Position numbers and translations under genes: made by a program
Notes under the pieces: model-generated
Seen by the model: the letters and a program-made list of their open reading frames with translations, nothing else
Told to the model about the DNA's origin: nothing
Database searches by the model: none
Source: Muribaculum sp.
Lineage (GTDB): Bacteria > Bacteroidota > Bacteroidia > Bacteroidales > Muribaculaceae
Assembly (NCBI GenBank): GCA_009775095.1
Contig: VSOZ01000007.1
Coordinates: 1 to 64,000, forward strand
Length of the DNA stretch: 64,000 nucleotides
Direction: 5' to 3'
Shown here: positions 24,031 through 32,863 of the stretch, piece by piece
How positions within the stretch are numbered: the stretch's first letter is position 1
Layout: each line of letters starts with the position of its first letter

Positions 24031-24771
24031 TCACGCTTGTGTGCGCGACGGCACCAACGACATCAGCACATACAGGATTATGGTCCATGCGAGGCCGGGC
24101 AATCCGCAAAATACCACAAAGAGTATAGCGGCAATGATGATAATGTAGCGGCGCAGGTTTTCACGCAGGCTGAAATTCTTGAATTTCAGCGAGAACATCT
24201 TTAGGCCGGTAAGCACCATAAGCAGCGACACGATTATTACGGCTGCCGCCATAACAAGGTCGCCGGGATAACCGTAGCTGTTTATGGCCGCGCAGGCGCC
24301 TATCCAGAATATGGCATTGGCCGGAATGGGCAGTCCGAGAAATGATGTGGTCTGACGGTCATCGATATTGAACCGTGCCAGCCGCAACTCTCCCATGACC
24401 GGTATGAACAGTGCTATGAACGCAGGCCAAGCCGACTCGCCGTAGAGACTCATCGTGTTGAAGACCAGCATTCCCGGAGCTACGCCGAAACTCACCAAGT
24501 CGCTCAGCGAATCAAGTTCCTTGCCGAGGGTGGAGTAAGCGTGCAGGGCGCGTGCCGCGGCTCCGTCGCAAAAATCGCATACAGCGGCTATACCTATGAA
24601 TATAAATGCCAGTTGGTAGCCTTTAAGAGAGCCTGCAAGGGCTATGTCGTAGCCGAACGAGACTATTATGGCCATGCAGCCGCATACAAGGCTGAGGCAT
24701 GTTATGGTATTCGGTATGTTGGATTTAATCTTGTCGAGCATGGCGGTTAGTTTTGTTGATGTCGTGGTCAT
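24031..24771 (-). CDS. pssA: CDP-diacylglycerol--serine O-phosphatidyltransferase
   Basis: A 246-residue integral membrane enzyme making phosphatidylserine from CDP-diacylglycerol and serine. The CDP-alcohol phosphotransferase motif is complete: CDGAAARALHAYSTLGKELD followed by SLSD. The start at 24771 overlaps the psd stop by four bases (ATGA); an internal ATG (MLDKIKSNIPNTIT) at 24741 is an alternative. It works with psd just upstream to make phosphatidylethanolamine. Confidence 0.94.
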   Translation of the reverse strand: MTTTSTKLTAMLDKIKSNIPNTITCLSLVCGCMAIIVSFGYDIALAGSLKGYQLAFIFIGIAAVCDFCDGAAARALHAYSTLGKELDSLSDLVSFGVAPGMLVFNTMSLYGESAWPAFIALFIPVMGELRLARFNIDDRQTTSFLGLPIPANAIFWIGACAAINSYGYPGDLVMAAAVIIVSLLMVLTGLKMFSLKFKNFSLRENLRRYIIIIAAILFVVFCGLPGLAWTIILYVLMSLVPSRTQA

Positions 24772-25439
24772 TGCCGCCGCAGACGAGCCACTTCGGTGAC
24801 TCCGCCGGTGGTTTTATCGCCAAGTTTTACGAGAATTTCGGCGTCAAGCGGTAGATACAGGTCTATACGTGAACCGAATTTTATGAAGCCCATATGGTCG
24901 TTTATCGAGGCTTCGTCGCCGGGTCGTGCGTAAGTCACGATGCGGCGTGCGAGAGCGCCCGCCACTTGGCGCATGAGTATGTTTTGGCCGTTAAGCGCTC
25001 TGATGACTACGGTGGAGCGCTCGTTCTCCGTACTTGACTTGGGCAGATATGCCGACAGGAAGCGTCCGGAGTGATGGGCTACATAAAGGACTTCGCCGTC
25101 AACCGGAAACCAGTTGGCGTGCACGTTGAGTACTGTCATGAAGACCGACAGTTGTATGCACCGGCAGTGGAGATACTCGTCCTCAAAGGTCTCTTCAAGC
25201 GCCACGACCTTGCCGTCGGCCGAGGCCACAACGACATTGTCACGGTTGCCGCGGAAGTTACGGCGCGGCGAGCGGAAGAAGTTCAGGACAAGCAGATATA
25301 TGATGCCCGATATGGCCGAAAATGTGATCGGAATGGCTATAGGGCGTATGAACAGCCATGCCGGAAAGTTTATAACCAGCAGTATTGCCAATAGTATTGC
25401 CAATATGTTAAGTCCTTCTTGGTGGATCTTTACTTTCAT
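24768..25439 (-). CDS. psd: Phosphatidylserine decarboxylase proenzyme (short type)
   Basis: A 223-residue pyruvoyl enzyme converting phosphatidylserine to phosphatidylethanolamine. The start is at MKVKIHQEG, followed by two hydrophobic segments (about 9-29 and 35-52). FFRSPRR, NVHANWFPVDG and the self-cleavage site FGSRID (Gly189-Ser190, the Ser becoming the pyruvoyl group) identify the short PSD family. It is the first gene of psd-pssA-DUF4834-DUF2461 behind a promoter at 25461-25491. Confidence 0.93.
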   Translation of the reverse strand: MKVKIHQEGLNILAILLAILLVINFPAWLFIRPIAIPITFSAISGIIYLLVLNFFRSPRRNFRGNRDNVVVASADGKVVALEETFEDEYLHCRCIQLSVFMTVLNVHANWFPVDGEVLYVAHHSGRFLSAYLPKSSTENERSTVVIRALNGQNILMRQVAGALARRIVTYARPGDEASINDHMGFIKFGSRIDLYLPLDAEILVKLGDKTTGGVTEVARLRRQ

Positions 25440-25460
25440 CTCGCCACTATAATAATAGTG

Positions 25461-25491
25461 CAAAGGTATAATTTCCTAATTATAATTACAA
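25461..25491 (-). promoter_or_regulatory. Promoter of the psd operon
   Basis: On the minus strand there is TTG at 25491-25489, a 20-base spacer and TACCTTTG at 25468-25461. It fits the Bacteroidota consensus 21 bases ahead of the psd ATG. Confidence 0.7.
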
Positions 25492-25553
25492 ATTTAACAT
25501 ATAAGTAATGTAAAAAACTTTCACAATTCGTTTAGCAAATTCAAATTTATTAG

Positions 25554-25579
25554 TACTTTTGTTCCTATGATATTAGGAA
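25554..25579 (+). promoter_or_regulatory. -7 element and start-site dyad ahead of the TonB receptor gene
   Basis: TACTTTTG at 25554-25561 fits the -7 consensus; TTTAG 20 bases upstream only partly fits -33. Directly after it is a perfect dyad, TTCCTA (25562-25567) and TAGGAA (25574-25579). It would cover or follow the transcription start, so it could be an operator or a small leader hairpin. The leader to the ATG would be about 145 bases and otherwise shows nothing clear. Confidence 0.45.
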
Positions 25580-25711
25580 TTGCCCATAGAACACAACATG
25601 TTATTTTTCAGAATGATAAATTGTAAGAATTGCACTATAGGCGGTTACGGATATTAAGTGAGAACAATAAAAATCAATACATTTATTAACATTTCAAACC
25701 AAGTCATTATT

Positions 25712-28441
25712 ATGATGAAGAGACTGCTTCTCTTGGCCGGTACAATCTGGCTCATGTGTGCCGCGGCGATTGCTGCGGATATTAAGTGTAGTGGCGTCGT
25801 GGTTGATGATCAAGGTGAGCCTATTATCGGTGCCACCGTTTCGGTGCCCGGCACAAGTATTGCCGCCGCCACTGACATCGACGGGCGTTTTGCGCTTAAC
25901 GTGCCTGACGGCAAAAAAATCCACATTTCATATATAGGCTACAAGCCTGTAGACCTCGCTGCAAAAGCCGATATGGGCGACATTCAGCTTGAGGTCGAGG
26001 CTCAGATGCTCAAGGACGTTGTTGTCGAGCAGTCGGCCGCAAGGACACGTCTTACTCCGGTAGCCGTATCGACGATTGGCGCTCAGACCATAGATCTGAA
26101 GCTCGGCAATCAGGAGCTTCCCGAAGTGCTTAAGACCACTCCCGGTGTGTGGACTACACGCGACGGCGGCGGCTTCGGCGATGCCAAGACCAATATGCGT
26201 GGTTTCAAGAGTCCCAACGTGGCTGTTATGGTCAACGGTATTCCTATCAACGACATGGAGTGGGGCGGTGTATACTGGAGCAACTGGGCCGGTCTCGGCG
26301 ATGTGGCCGCCAACATACAGACCCAGCGCGGTCTTGGCGCCAACATCGTGTCGACTCCTTCTGTGGGCGGTACTATCAACATCACAACCCGCACCATTGA
26401 CGTGGAAAAGGGCGGTGCTCTCTGGTATGGCATGGGCAACGACGGCATGAACAACTATGGTGTGAAGCTGTCTACCGGACTTATGAAAAACGGTTGGGCC
26501 GTGACAGTACTCGGTTCGCGCAAGTGGGGCGACGGTTACATTCAGGGCACTCCGTTCAACAGCTATAACTATTTTGTCAACGTATCGAAGCGTATCAACG
26601 ATAACCATCAGTTGTCATTGACCGCTTTCGGTGCACCCCAGACCCACTACAAACGTAACTCCAACTACGGTGGTCTGACGATTGAAGGCTGGCAGACCTA
26701 CGGCCGTCAGTATATGGGCGGAGGCAACGACATGTATCGTTACAATCCGGCTTTCGGTTACGACAAAACAGGTCAGATGCGTAGCTCGGAATACAATTTC
26801 TATCACAAACCTCAGATATCGCTTAACCATATATGGAAGATTGACGAGACATCTTCTCTGTCATCGGCCGTATATGTGTCGATTGCAAGCGGTGGCGGTT
26901 ACAGCGGTCAGGGCTCGGGTCTTGACGGCTACAGTTACTCCGACTGGCGCGGTGCAAGCTACGGTGTGCTCAATATGAAATTCCGTCGTCCCGACGGTAC
27001 GTTTGACTACGCCGCCATTCAGGACTTGAACGCCAACTCGACCAACGGCTCGAAACTTGTTATGTCAAAGCAGATCAACTCTCATAAATGGTATGGTCTT
27101 GTATCATCTTATAAGAAAGAAATCAATCAGGCCAACGGCAACCGCCTCAATCTTACCGGTGGTATAGACCTCCGCTATTATGTAGGTGATCATAAGAATA
27201 AGATCAACGACCTGTATGACGGTGCATACTTCATTGACTACAGTACACGTAAGGGCGTGGATCCGGCTCTTAACGCAGCCGCAGCCGACCCACAGTGGAA
27301 GTTCCAGAAACTCGGCGTGGGCGACGTGGTGTATCGCAACTATCTCGGCTACACTGTTCAGGAGGGTATCTACGGTCAGGCCGAGTACACTTTCCTCGAC
27401 GGCAAGCTGAACACTGTCCTGTCGGGTGCGCTCAACAACACCAGCAACTGGCGCCGCGACAAATTCTATTACGACAAGGCTCACGAGCGTTCCGAAACCA
27501 AGAGCTTCATCGGCGGTACCATCAAGGGTGGCGCCAACTATAATATCGACGAGCGCAACAATGTGTTCTTCAACCTCGGCTACATAAGCCGCGCTCCCTT
27601 CTTCTCGGGCGGTGTATTCTTGAACTCCACCACCTCCAACGCCATCAACAAGGATGCCGTAAACGAGAAAGTAATGTCATATGAAGTGGGTTACGGCTTC
27701 AAGTCGCGCACATTTGCCTTGAATGTCAATGCATATTGGACCAAGTGGATGGACCGCAGCGGTCTGTCGCGTCGCGGTGACTTCTCACAGGCCGACGGCA
27801 GCTATTATATGAACATGACGGGTGTCGATGCACGCCACATGGGTATCGAGATGAACTTCAACTGGGTGCCTGTACGCTGGTTGAGCATCGAAGGTATGCT
27901 CTCTTGGGGCGACTGGATCTGGGACAGCAACGCACAGGGCTACTTCTATAACGAACTTGGCCAACCTATACAAAACCTTACTGACGGTGCTATCGCCGAC
28001 GGCATAGGCGCTGAAAACCACTTGCACTCCACTCTTAACCAGAAGGGCGTCAAGGTCGGCGGTTCGGCTCAGACCACCGGTTCGCTCTCGGCTACTTTCA
28101 TGCCGTTCAAGGGCTTCCGTATCGGTGCCGACTGGGTGATGAACGCCCGCAACTACAGCGACTTCTACATAAGCGGAAGCTCGCTCGGCACAAAGGCCAT
28201 CAATGTCAACAAACTTTGGGAGATACCTTGGGGACAGCAGTTTGACTTCAATGCAAGCTATCGATTCAAGATCGGCGACGTAAACGCCACTCTCTACGGT
28301 AACGTATACAACATCTTTAACTACAACTACGTTATGGATGCTGAAGTGCCCACCGACTCCAACGGTACTTGGCAAGAGGCTTACAGCGTGTTCTACTCGT
28401 TTGGACGCACTTATTCGCTACGTATGAAGATTTATTTCTAA
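25712..28441 (+). CDS. TonB-dependent receptor with N-terminal carboxypeptidase-regulatory domain
   Basis: A 909-residue outer-membrane protein. The start at MMKRLLLLAG gives a signal peptide cut near AIAAD. A carboxypeptidase-regulatory-like domain (about 22-105; GVVVDDQGEPIIGATVSVPG, ISYIGYKPVDL) is followed by a plug (about 110-240; LPEVLKTTPGVWTTRDGGGF, NMRGFKSPNVAVMVNGIPIN) and a 22-strand-type barrel ending in Phe (RMKIYF). It lacks the SusC-specific layout and its partner is not SusD-like but a lipoprotein with OB-like domains. Substrate unknown. Confidence 0.9.
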   Translation: MMKRLLLLAGTIWLMCAAAIAADIKCSGVVVDDQGEPIIGATVSVPGTSIAAATDIDGRFALNVPDGKKIHISYIGYKPVDLAAKADMGDIQLEVEAQMLKDVVVEQSAARTRLTPVAVSTIGAQTIDLKLGNQELPEVLKTTPGVWTTRDGGGFGDAKTNMRGFKSPNVAVMVNGIPINDMEWGGVYWSNWAGLGDVAANIQTQRGLGANIVSTPSVGGTINITTRTIDVEKGGALWYGMGNDGMNNYGVKLSTGLMKNGWAVTVLGSRKWGDGYIQGTPFNSYNYFVNVSKRINDNHQLSLTAFGAPQTHYKRNSNYGGLTIEGWQTYGRQYMGGGNDMYRYNPAFGYDKTGQMRSSEYNFYHKPQISLNHIWKIDETSSLSSAVYVSIASGGGYSGQGSGLDGYSYSDWRGASYGVLNMKFRRPDGTFDYAAIQDLNANSTNGSKLVMSKQINSHKWYGLVSSYKKEINQANGNRLNLTGGIDLRYYVGDHKNKINDLYDGAYFIDYSTRKGVDPALNAAAADPQWKFQKLGVGDVVYRNYLGYTVQEGIYGQAEYTFLDGKLNTVLSGALNNTSNWRRDKFYYDKAHERSETKSFIGGTIKGGANYNIDERNNVFFNLGYISRAPFFSGGVFLNSTTSNAINKDAVNEKVMSYEVGYGFKSRTFALNVNAYWTKWMDRSGLSRRGDFSQADGSYYMNMTGVDARHMGIEMNFNWVPVRWLSIEGMLSWGDWIWDSNAQGYFYNELGQPIQNLTDGAIADGIGAENHLHSTLNQKGVKVGGSAQTTGSLSATFMPFKGFRIGADWVMNARNYSDFYISGSSLGTKAINVNKLWEIPWGQQFDFNASYRFKIGDVNATLYGNVYNIFNYNYVMDAEVPTDSNGTWQEAYSVFYSFGRTYSLRMKIYF

Positions 28442-28461
28442 TTTAACAGACTGTATATTAT

Positions 28462-30546
28462 ATGAAACACAATATTTTCAAAGGTTTGCTCGCGTGCGGC
28501 GCAATGCTGGCGCTTGCCGGATGCTCCGAAAACGCTTGGAACGACGAGTATCTCGACGGCTTTGAAGTGCCTCCGGTGGATGATCGCATCGAGGAACTTA
28601 CTTATGAGCTTACCGCCGCCGATTATACAAATATTGCCGCGTGCGATGCTGTTATCGATTATGTCGAGGAGACACAGGGCCTTTCGGAAAAGGACGCCAA
28701 GAGCGCACTGACCAAGTGGGCCGCAAACGGATATTTTACGTCTCAATATCCCGCCAACGACCTTCTGCCTCTGTGGATGAACTCCTATACATTCCCTTAT
28801 GTGGGTGTAAGCAACAAGTCCACACTTGAGATCACTTACAAGGAGCAGGTGGCCTCCAATCCCGTATGCGACGCCATATATAAAGCCAAGGTCATAACTC
28901 TTGACAATGATGACTATATGAAGGCTTGGGGCGGCAATGACTTCACCAACGCTTTCACGCCCTCGATGCCGGCATCGAGCTATTTGCCCGCAATTCTTGC
29001 TGACAAATATACTTCAGCTGAGCAGGCAGCCGACTCTTATGTGCTTGTAAACTTCAATGTGGCCCAGACCGAGCCGGCTTTTGAGCCTGTCACTATCACT
29101 GACATCGATAAAGTGGCTGTTAACGGCTCTTATACTCTTTATGGTACAATCACAGCCATATGTGCTCAGGGCTATATCCTTACCGACGCTACCGGTAGCC
29201 TCCTTGTATATTATGGCAAGAACTTCGATCCCAAGCCTTATCATGTGGGTGATATCGTTCAGATTAGCGGTAATGGCGGACAATACAATAGTGGACTTCA
29301 ACTTATTCCCGAGAAGGGCAAGGAGAGCGTGCTCGGTGGCGAGATATATCAATATCCGACTCCTGTAGCTATGGACGGTGCCAAGATGAATGAACTCCGC
29401 GACGCTATACTTGCCAACGGCTCAAAAGGCACTATGTCGGTCTATGTGGAGTTTGACGCCAAAGTAACATCTACAGGTAGCTATGTTAACTTCGAAGTCG
29501 CCGGAGGTGAGACACCCGGTAGTGTTTATCAGGCTACTGATGCTACAAAAGAGCTTTTCGTTAAAAACGAGACTGTTACCATCAAGGGTTATGTCATTTC
29601 GGTAAGTCTCAAGAATGGCGCTCCCAATTACGTCAACATTGTGGTAACCGAAGTCAACGGCAAGGCCGTGGCTGAAATGGCTGAGGACAAGCCCGTAGTG
29701 CCCGCGCCGGTCGAAATTGAGTCACGTCCCGACAATGCGCTTTATGTATACAACGGCAGCGCATGGACGGCAGCTTCGTCAATATACCTTATCAATCAGG
29801 ATGAGCTTGCCACGATGGGTATCACAAACGGCTACATGGCCAATGCTACCGCATGGACCAATATACCCATCTTCCTGAAGCAGACATTCCCCTACGCTGT
29901 GGCCGGCGACAGCAAACTCGTGGCCTTCCAGTCGGGAGCCAAGTATGCCAACTGCGCGCAGTTTGACTACGACGGCAGCGCATGGACCAAGTTTGACAAC
30001 ATAGAGACAAAGACTGCCGCTTATGCCAAGGCCAACAACAAGTGGATGTTCAATCCTGATAAGTTGATGGTTCTTCCCGCTCGTTCGGAGGCCGCAAAGG
30101 CTTTCTATCAGGTGACTGTCGATTGGGTAAGCGCAAATGAGGGTTCAGGTTATATAGACCGCGGTAATTCCGAGTTCTTCTCCGGTTGCTCCGCTTATTA
30201 CGGCAATGTCAACCTTGACATTTCGCAGGTGGAGAAGTATGCCGCCGCAATGTGGCCCGACTTGTCACAGAACGTAGTCATCCCGCAGATGCGTCATAAC
30301 TTCCTTTACATTACGATGCCCGCTACTTTAAAGGCGCAGTATCCTAATGCCGACCTTATCCCCGGATATGAATCTCCGATTATTTATGAGATCGATTATG
30401 TATCGTATTACGGTAGCAGTGCATTTGAGGGACAGAGCGGCAACGTGAACGACACTGTCAAGTATGAGGTAGTAGGTCCGGCAGAGTTCAAACTTGTCTA
30501 CTCGACATGGCTCGGAGGCAAAATTGAAGAAAAACCTACCGAATAA
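28462..30546 (+). CDS. Lipoprotein with two OB-fold-like repeats, partner of the TonB receptor
   Basis: A 694-residue lipoprotein (lipobox LALAGC, Cys followed by SENAWNDE). An N-terminal part of about 190 residues is followed by two similar beta domains: about 215-295 (GSYTLYGTITAICAQGYILT, VGDIVQISGNGGQYNSGLQL) and about 320-400 (MSVYVEFDAKVTSTGSYVNF, VTIKGYVISVSLKNGAPNYV). These look like the OB-fold-type (DUF5689/YhcR-like) modules of Bacteroidota surface lipoproteins. The C-terminal 280 residues carry repeated YNGSAW/YDGSAW words and end in a beta domain. It begins 20 bases after the receptor gene, so the two form an operon. Probably surface exposed and ligand binding; the ligand is unknown. 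Confidence 0.75.
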   Translation: MKHNIFKGLLACGAMLALAGCSENAWNDEYLDGFEVPPVDDRIEELTYELTAADYTNIAACDAVIDYVEETQGLSEKDAKSALTKWAANGYFTSQYPANDLLPLWMNSYTFPYVGVSNKSTLEITYKEQVASNPVCDAIYKAKVITLDNDDYMKAWGGNDFTNAFTPSMPASSYLPAILADKYTSAEQAADSYVLVNFNVAQTEPAFEPVTITDIDKVAVNGSYTLYGTITAICAQGYILTDATGSLLVYYGKNFDPKPYHVGDIVQISGNGGQYNSGLQLIPEKGKESVLGGEIYQYPTPVAMDGAKMNELRDAILANGSKGTMSVYVEFDAKVTSTGSYVNFEVAGGETPGSVYQATDATKELFVKNETVTIKGYVISVSLKNGAPNYVNIVVTEVNGKAVAEMAEDKPVVPAPVEIESRPDNALYVYNGSAWTAASSIYLINQDELATMGITNGYMANATAWTNIPIFLKQTFPYAVAGDSKLVAFQSGAKYANCAQFDYDGSAWTKFDNIETKTAAYAKANNKWMFNPDKLMVLPARSEAAKAFYQVTVDWVSANEGSGYIDRGNSEFFSGCSAYYGNVNLDISQVEKYAAAMWPDLSQNVVIPQMRHNFLYITMPATLKAQYPNADLIPGYESPIIYEIDYVSYYGSSAFEGQSGNVNDTVKYEVVGPAEFKLVYSTWLGGKIEEKPTE

Positions 30547-30579
30547 CGGTTAAAACCTTTACGGGAACCTTCCCGACGC

Positions 30580-30620
30580 AAAAAAGAGGCATGGAGCGTG
30601 CGGCTCCATGCCTCTTTTTT
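30580..30620. terminator. Strong symmetric terminator after the lipoprotein gene
   Basis: Arms AAAAAAGAGGCATGGAGC (30580-30597) and GCTCCATGCCTCTTTTTT (30603-30620) pair perfectly over 18 bases around a five-base loop. A- and T-tracts on both sides make it work on either strand. Confidence 0.92.
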
Positions 30621-30644
30621 GCGTTTAACTTTAGGTCAGCATCA

Positions 30645-30804
30645 AAATCCGGTTGAAGAGTTAATATCCTGCCGGAAGGTAGGGACGCCAGTACCACGGC
30701 GTCCGGCTGCTGCCCGGATGGCTATATAGGTTGAAGCGCGGACGCCGTATTACCGGCGTCCCTACAAACACAGTCGTTTTTTAATAACCGCCTTTTTTAC
30801 ATTG
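30645..30804. repeat. Dispersed palindromic intergenic repeat, copy 2
   Basis: The second copy of the element at 100-255. Hairpin A has arms GGACGCC (30683-30689) and GGCGTCC (30698-30704) around AGTACCAC. Hairpin B has arms GGACGCC (30740-30746) and GGCGTCC (30755-30761) around GTATTACC. GTAGGG (from 30679) and CCCTAC (to 30765) bound the pair. It ends ten bases past the stop of the minus-strand ATPase gene, so like copy 1 it sits at a gene's 3' end. Left and right flanks (ATCCGGTTG side and CTACAAACA side) also match copy 1. Confidence 0.85.
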
Positions 30805-30814
30805 ATCCGTAATA

Positions 30815-32674
30815 TTATTTTGGCAACTCCATGGGGTGCATGGCGCGGAGTGCGTTGAGCACCGCTATCACGGTTATGCCTACATCGGCGAATACCGCGC
30901 CCCACATGTCGATTACGCCTATGGCTCCGAGCAGCAGCATGAGCAGTTTTATGCCTATGGCGAGGACTACGTTTTGCTTCACAATGGCGAGCGTATGGCG
31001 CGATATGCTTATCGCTTCCGGTACTTTCACTGGGTTGTCGTCCATAAGCACAACGTCGGCCGCCTCGATAGCGGCATCGCTGCCGGTTCCTCCCATGGCT
31101 ATGCCTACGTCGGCGGTTTTCAGTACGGGGGCGTCGTTTATGCCGTCGCCAACAAAGACTGTGCGGGTGCCGTCGCGCTCCGATTTTTTTAACTCTGAAA
31201 GCCGCTCCACTTTGTTGGCGGGCAGGAGCCCGGAGTATACCTTGTCGACACCGAGAAGTGTGCCTACGCTTTCCGCCACGTCCTTGCGGTCGCCTGTAAG
31301 TATTATCACCCGGTCCACGCCCTCTTTGCGCAGTAGCCTGACGGCTTCGGCCGACTGCGGCTTCACTGTGTCCGATATGACGATGTGTCCCAAGTAGCGT
31401 CCGCCGGCGGATACGTAAACTATTGTGCCGGCCGATGCGATGTCCGCGGCCTGTACTCCGGCTCTTGCCATTAGGCGCAGGTTGCCGGCGTAGACAGTTG
31501 TACCGTCTACATCCGCCCTGATCCCTTCGCCCGCAAGATTCTCGACATTCTTTACCTTTGAGCGGTCAATGACGCTTCCGTAGGCTTCGCGGAGCGATAC
31601 GGCCACGGGGTGGTCGGAGTATGCCTCGGCTTTGGCGGCGAGTGCCAGCATATCTTTTGGTGCGATTACATCGCTGCTTATGTCGGTAACCTTGAAATTG
31701 CCCTTTGTGAGTGTTCCGGTCTTGTCAAAGACCACCGTGCCGGCGCGGGCGAGCATTTCGAGATAGCCCGATCCTTTGACGAGTATGCCCCGGCGCGACG
31801 CTCCGCCTATGCCGGCAAAGAATGTCAGCGGTATTGATACGACCAATGCGCACGGGCAGGAAATTACCAGAAATATCAACGCGCGGTTGAGCCATGTCAG
31901 CCAACCGCCCGACGTCACGAGGGGCGGTATTACGGCAAGGAGCAGTGCGGCTACTACGACTACTGGAGTATACACGTGGGCAAACCGGGTTATGAACCGC
32001 TCGGTCCGTGCTTTGCCTGTCTCGGCATTTTCCACGAGGTCGAGTATCTTGGCTACCGTCGACTCTCCGTACACTCCCGATGTGCGCATACGAAGCACTC
32101 CCGACATGTTTACGCCCCCGCTAAGCAGCACGTCGCCGGCAGCCACATTGCGCGGTTTGCTTTCACCCGTCAGGGCCGACGTGTCGACCGCTGACGTGCC
32201 TGACACGACCTCACCGTCAAGCGGAACACGTTCTCCGGGTCTGATGACAATGACGCTTCCGACCGGCACGTTCTCCGGCGATACCTTGCGCTCTCTGCCG
32301 TCGGCTTCCTCTATGCAGGCATAGTCGGGGCGTATGCCCATAAGTGACGATATGGAGTTTCGGCTCCGTTCTACGGCCACATCCTGAAAGAGTTCTCCGA
32401 TCTGATAAAACATTATTACGGCTACGGCTTCGGGATATTCGCCTATGCAGAATGCCCCTATCGAAGCTATGGACATAAGGAAATTCTCGTCAAGGAAGTC
32501 GCCTTTGAGTATGTTGCGCCCCGCTTTCCCGAGTATATCGTATCCGATGGTCAGGTAGGCGACAGTCAGCATACATAATCTTAATCCCGGACTTATAGTC
32601 GGTATGTAGGACACTGCCGTAAGTATGGCGGTTATTACTATCCGTATAAGTATTACGTGTTGCTCTTTATTCAT
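30815..32674 (-). CDS. Heavy-metal P1B-type ATPase (ZntA/CadA-like)
   Basis: A 619-residue inner-membrane pump. The start is at MNKEQHVILIRIVI; the longer frame is not protein-like. Seen motifs are the metal-site SCPCAL in a membrane helix, the phosphorylation site DKTGTLTKG, the actuator-domain TGES, an HP locus (SDHPVAVSL) and GDGINDAP. The CPC metal site, with its surroundings, points to Zn/Cd/Pb export of the ZntA group rather than copper. The usual N-terminal HMA metal-binding domain is absent; the protein starts directly with membrane helices. TAATTTTG at 32709-32702 (minus) may be its -7 element. Confidence 0.92.
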   Translation of the reverse strand: MNKEQHVILIRIVITAILTAVSYIPTISPGLRLCMLTVAYLTIGYDILGKAGRNILKGDFLDENFLMSIASIGAFCIGEYPEAVAVIMFYQIGELFQDVAVERSRNSISSLMGIRPDYACIEEADGRERKVSPENVPVGSVIVIRPGERVPLDGEVVSGTSAVDTSALTGESKPRNVAAGDVLLSGGVNMSGVLRMRTSGVYGESTVAKILDLVENAETGKARTERFITRFAHVYTPVVVVAALLLAVIPPLVTSGGWLTWLNRALIFLVISCPCALVVSIPLTFFAGIGGASRRGILVKGSGYLEMLARAGTVVFDKTGTLTKGNFKVTDISSDVIAPKDMLALAAKAEAYSDHPVAVSLREAYGSVIDRSKVKNVENLAGEGIRADVDGTTVYAGNLRLMARAGVQAADIASAGTIVYVSAGGRYLGHIVISDTVKPQSAEAVRLLRKEGVDRVIILTGDRKDVAESVGTLLGVDKVYSGLLPANKVERLSELKKSERDGTRTVFVGDGINDAPVLKTADVGIAMGGTGSDAAIEAADVVLMDDNPVKVPEAISISRHTLAIVKQNVVLAIGIKLLMLLLGAIGVIDMWGAVFADVGITVIAVLNALRAMHPMELPK

Positions 32675-32863
32675 CGTAATTGCATAATTTAAATTATAAC
32701 GCAAAATTAAGATGTGTAGATTGCAAGTCGTTTGCAAATATGTAAGCTGCGATTTATTTCGTTGAGATACCGGCAAGTGCGAACAAAAACATTTCTTGAT
32801 TTGTAAAAATCTTAAAAGAGCCAATATATAGAGAGAGAATATACCTAATAATTATGGTTAAAG

